Below are positions 61,010 through 64,000 of a stretch of DNA of 64,000 nucleotides, one piece after another. Origin of the DNA: Bacillus sp. P14.5. GTDB lineage: Bacteria; Bacillota; Bacilli; Bacillales; Bacillaceae_B. The notes under the pieces are model-generated. The model was not told where the DNA came from. It saw only the letters and a program-made list of their open reading frames with translations, and searched no databases. The stretch's first letter is position 1; each line of letters opens with the position of its first letter. A program made the position numbers and the translations under genes. Where the stretch lies: positions 1 through 64,000 of the forward strand of contig NZ_NIJF01000107.1 of assembly GCF_003316765.1 (NCBI RefSeq), given 5' to 3'.

Positions 61010-63256
61010 TTATTTTTCCGAAAAATAAAGCCTGTGCAGCGGCCTGGTCATTCCGACATAAAGAAGTTTAATATCCAGCTCGTTTTCTTCTTTATATTGT
61101 TCGTCTATGGAGGCAATGATAACAGCGTCAAATTCGAGCCCTTTTGAAAGATAAGAAGGGACGACGACAATCTTATTCTTTGGAATGCTTTCCTGTTCGG
61201 CAAGAAGCTTCACTCCATCGGGGAACTTCTTTTCTAAAAGGGAGGCAATTTTTTCACAGTCCCTCATTGTTTTGCCTATTACAGCGAATGTCTGGAAATC
61301 CTCTTCTTCCCGCAGTTCTAAAATCAACTTGGACAGCCCCTCTGTTAATTCGTCTTCCTCCATATAAGAGAAGAATTGGGGCTTGTCCCCGTGTCTGACA
61401 ACCGGTGTGACTTGCGGAAAATCATTGGGCAGCTTTTTTAACAGTTTGTTAGCTTCTTCCATTATTTCAATTGTGGTTCTGTAGCTTTTTTGCAGCTCGG
61501 TATAGGTCGCACGCGGAAAGATCTCTTTGTAAACAGGCTCCCATGATTTCAACCCGCGATAGGAATGTATTCCCTGGGCAAGATCGCCTACGAGGGTAAA
61601 CATGTCGGTTTGCAGTGCGGTTTTCAGTGCATAAAGCTGCAGATAGCTGTAATCCTGGGCTTCATCGATGACGACGTTCTTGGCTTTGTAAAAAGAATCG
61701 ATTCCATAAAGAGCAGTCTGCAGGTACAGAAGTGGAGCAAGGTCTTCCATTTCAAATGTCTTTTTCTTTAGCCTTTTCAGGGTGTATTCACATATTTCCC
61801 TTGCCTGTGCGGTGGACAGTTTTCCATTACTGTAATGAACAAGCTTATCCCAATCTGAAAACAATTCCTCATAGTATTGAAAAAGTGACTTTTTCTCGAA
61901 TTGCTTCATGTATTGGGTCAGGCCTGTCCGGATTGACTTTTGGACGTCCTTCATTCTTTCCGCTTTTTTATCCAGGGCTTTGGAAATATACTCTTTCCGG
62001 TTAGCTGCGTATTTCTTATGGTAGAGAGCCTTTTCAATCTTTTCATCAAAAAATGTCTCTACTTTATCCACCATCATCTTCTTGTTGGACCGCACATAGC
62101 TTTGCAGCAGCAGCTTCAATTTTTCAACCCTTCTGTAAAGAGGCATGTACGTATAATCATCTTTTAAAAGAGAGGTGAATTTCTTCGCAGAGAAGAGCCG
62201 GTATTTATCAATGACAAAATCCTTCTCAGGGTAAAAGCGGGTTTCAATGTCGGCGATATAGGCATCGAGGATCTTCCTGAAATCCCTTGACCCTTTCCAG
62301 CCTGATATCCAAGCTGCCTGCTTAGCTTCCTCATCCGTTTTTTCGATCAGGGAGATCAATTTGTTATCCTCAGCGAGCTTCAGTTCCTTTTCCAGGCAGG
62401 TCATCACGTAATCACTGAAGGTCGTCTGGCGCACTTTTTCCACACCAAGTTCCGGAAGAGCTTCCGAGATGTAGTCAATGAAAAGATTGCTGGGCGCAAG
62501 AATCATCAATTGACGCGGATCGAAATGCTGTTTGTAGTTGTAGATAAAGTAGGAAATCCTGTGAAGGGCAATGGTTGTCTTACCGCTTCCCGCTGCTCCC
62601 TGGACAATGATTGGTTTATTAAGGTCTGCACGGATGATCCGATTTTGTTCCTCCTGGATGGTTGAAATGATTTCGGTCAGGCGGTTGCTGGAGCTTTTAG
62701 AAAGCGACTCTTGAAGCAGTTCGTCGGTAGTGGTCAAATCAATATCCCGGATTTCTTCCAGGCTCCCGTCCTCAATCATATACTGCCTCTTCAAGGAGAG
62801 GTGGCCATTATAAATTTCATCTTCGGCTTCGTAAGAAACATGACCAATACGGCCCTCATAATAGAGGTTGGCAATTGGAGAGCGCCAGTCGACAATGATT
62901 TGCTCCTGGTTTTCCCGCTGATAAAGCGACGTCTTCCCTATATAGTGCCTTTCTCCATCCTCAGAATCATCATGCTTAAAATCAATTCTGGCGAAATAAG
63001 GTTTCTTTTTCGCTTTAAGAAGCGCTTCCAACTCTTCCTTCGACATTTCGAAAAAGCTGGCATTGGTCAGGATATCGATATAGGCGGCGGATGACTCCAG
63101 CCAGTCGACATCACCAAAGGCACTTTCTATATTCTCTTTGAATTTGTCTTTGCTGGTCTGGGCAGTTTGAATGACAACATCGATGTAGCGTTTCGTGAAT
63201 TCGAGCCTGTCTTTTTCTTTTAAAAAATCGGGGTGGTATTGAGTTTCGTTCGTCAT
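61010..63256 (-). CDS. helD: RNA polymerase recycling helicase-like ATPase HelD
   Basis: A 748-residue UvrD-like ATPase that removes stalled RNA polymerase from DNA. It has an N-terminal coiled-coil arm (about 10-60), Walker A GAAGSGKTT (about 220), a central polymerase-inserting region, Walker B VVIDEAQDYS, LVGDLAQGIHSYRG and the C-terminal VGMTRPLHRLYF. The ATG at 63256 follows AAAGGAGAAATAC; in-frame codons upstream are not preceded by a site and encode an unrelated basic stretch. Confidence 0.92.
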   Translation of the reverse strand: MTNETQYHPDFLKEKDRLEFTKRYIDVVIQTAQTSKDKFKENIESAFGDVDWLESSAAYIDILTNASFFEMSKEELEALLKAKKKPYFARIDFKHDDSEDGERHYIGKTSLYQRENQEQIIVDWRSPIANLYYEGRIGHVSYEAEDEIYNGHLSLKRQYMIEDGSLEEIRDIDLTTTDELLQESLSKSSSNRLTEIISTIQEEQNRIIRADLNKPIIVQGAAGSGKTTIALHRISYFIYNYKQHFDPRQLMILAPSNLFIDYISEALPELGVEKVRQTTFSDYVMTCLEKELKLAEDNKLISLIEKTDEEAKQAAWISGWKGSRDFRKILDAYIADIETRFYPEKDFVIDKYRLFSAKKFTSLLKDDYTYMPLYRRVEKLKLLLQSYVRSNKKMMVDKVETFFDEKIEKALYHKKYAANRKEYISKALDKKAERMKDVQKSIRTGLTQYMKQFEKKSLFQYYEELFSDWDKLVHYSNGKLSTAQAREICEYTLKRLKKKTFEMEDLAPLLYLQTALYGIDSFYKAKNVVIDEAQDYSYLQLYALKTALQTDMFTLVGDLAQGIHSYRGLKSWEPVYKEIFPRATYTELQKSYRTTIEIMEEANKLLKKLPNDFPQVTPVVRHGDKPQFFSYMEEDELTEGLSKLILELREEEDFQTFAVIGKTMRDCEKIASLLEKKFPDGVKLLAEQESIPKNKIVVVPSYLSKGLEFDAVIIASIDEQYKEENELDIKLLYVGMTRPLHRLYFSEK

Positions 63257-63435
63257 GTATTTCTCCTTTCCATGTGATTTCAGCCGCAATGGAGAAAGTT
63301 GACAATTATGTAGGCGTTTTAGTGAGCAGAAGAATATATTATCAGAAAAATGGAACGAATACAATAATTATTCTGATAAAAAGAAAGATCTTATAGAATG
63401 GGGCTGGTTTAACGTTTCAGAACTTTAATAATTGA

Positions 63436-63530
63436 TTCGAGGGACACCTGAATGCTATTTTCATACTCCTGGTGGCTCTCATGGCTTCCACGAAGGACAC
63501 CTAAACGCTATTTTCACTCTCCTGATGCCT
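63436..63530. repeat. Two units of the 52-53-bp family, reverse orientation
   Basis: GGACACCT at 63442 and 63495 (53 bp apart) is followed in both by (A/G)(A/C)(A/T)(G/C)GCTATTTTCA-like sequence. CTCATGGCTTCCACGAAGG also occurs, inverted, in the array at 38839-39176. Confidence 0.75.
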
Positions 63531-63589
63531 CCCAGAAAACCTTATCCCTTCATCTCCCCTCCCAACAGCCTGCCTGTGCCCGCACTAAA

Positions 63590-63622
63590 AGAGAGACTGA
63601 CACCTCAAGGCATCAGTCTCTT
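63590..63622. terminator. Terminator overlapping the mscL stop
   Basis: AGAGACTGA pairs with TCAGTCTCT; the minus-strand stem contains the mscL stop codon and ends in TCTTTT. Confidence 0.75.
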
Positions 63623-64000
63623 TTCTTAAATCGTATCGATGTCCTTCTGCCTTTCACTGGGGGCAGGTCATCGTGTTTTTCATCCTGCATTTTCTTCAGG
63701 AGTTCCCTTATTTCTGTGAGGACTTCCAATTGAGTTGCCGACTTGATTTCATAAGCTTTGCCTTTTCCGCGCAGCCGATTAAAGACTTTGATCATGAGAA
63801 AGATTGATGCTGCCACGAGGAAGAAGTCCACCAAAGTTTGAATGAATGCTCCATAATAAATTACCTCTGCATTGACCCTGTAACTCAGTCCTGCAAAATT
63901 GACGCCGCCAAACAGCATCCCTATCACCGGCATCATCATATCTTTCACCAGAGACTCCACGATTTTGCTGAAGGCTGCCCCTATCATCACAGCCACAGCT
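63613..64000 (-). CDS. mscL: Large-conductance mechanosensitive channel, cut by the window edge
   Basis: The visible part covers the pore helix VAVMIGAAFSKIVESLVKD, periplasmic loop, second membrane helix (FIQTLVDFFLVAASIFLMIK) and the C-terminal cytoplasmic helix. Codons upstream of the first visible Met are in frame and match MscL, so the start lies beyond 64000; roughly the first 15-20 residues are missing. MscL opens under osmotic downshock to release solutes. Confidence 0.88.
   Translation of the reverse strand, partial: AVAVMIGAAFSKIVESLVKDMMMPVIGMLFGGVNFAGLSYRVNAEVIYYGAFIQTLVDFFLVAASIFLMIKVFNRLRGKGKAYEIKSATQLEVLTEIRELLKKMQDEKHDDLPPVKGRRTSIRFKKRD

Overview
The window comes from a spore-forming, low-G+C Gram-positive bacterium of the family Bacillaceae. 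The evidence is a spore photoproduct lyase pair (splAB), spoVR, an ECF sigma cassette resembling sigY, cadC/cadA, bmrC/bmrD, bacillopeptidase F, a TPP riboswitch, and AGGAGG ribosome binding sites with TTG and GTG starts. The stretch from about 37 to 59 kb carries homologs of yhcT, yhcU, yhcX, pgcA, yhcY, yhcZ, yhdB, yhdC and spoVR. From memory this recalls the yhc/yhd segment of Bacillus subtilis, broken up by repeats and other genes. The exact genus cannot be fixed from the sequence alone.

Layout. 0-1.2 kb: a tandem array of 53-bp units that runs off the left edge. 1.2-3.6 kb: cystine importer tcyABC. 3.8-7 kb: assorted genes and a repeat element with inverted ends. 7-11 kb: heterodimeric multidrug exporter bmrCD with an 18-codon leader. 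11.4-11.7 kb: a compact 27-codon gene with its own promoter and two terminators. 11.7-13.2 kb: sigY-type operon. 13.5-20.2 kb: MFS pump, P-loop protein, a 22-residue membrane peptide behind a SigB-like promoter, universal stress protein, XRE regulator, soluble histidine kinase, acetyltransferase and a catalytically dead ArsC-like protein. 20.3-22.4 kb: splAB and a repeat cluster. 22.4-26.3 kb: a thiamine-precursor ABC operon under a TPP riboswitch. 26.5-27.9 kb: aldo/keto reductase and an FbpA-like protein. 27.9-31.8 kb: an unrecognised peptide cassette. 32.3-36.9 kb: a Ktr-type potassium channel subunit and cadCA. 37-59 kb: the yhc/yhd-like segment. 59-64 kb: wrbA, a second aldo/keto reductase, helD and a partial mscL.

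The most interesting locus is 27.9-31.8 kb (minus strand). It has an HD-GYP protein with a membrane N-terminus, then a 22-residue peptide containing CWWCGW, then a hairpin terminator, then a membrane M50 metalloprotease with a PqqD-like front domain. A histidine kinase follows whose membrane domain is homologous to that of the HD-GYP protein. This looks like a self-contained peptide signalling or RiPP system.

The window is also unusual for its repeats. At least six intergenic loci carry tandem units with the same 52-53 bp period but, except for one related pair, unrelated sequences. There are also two dispersed families: a MITE-like element of about 175 bp with 26-bp inverted ends, and a palindrome of about 40 bp. 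Three genes carry frameshifts that an extra A in an A-run would repair, and cadA has an in-frame TGA exactly where the first Cys of its metal-binding CxxC motif should be.
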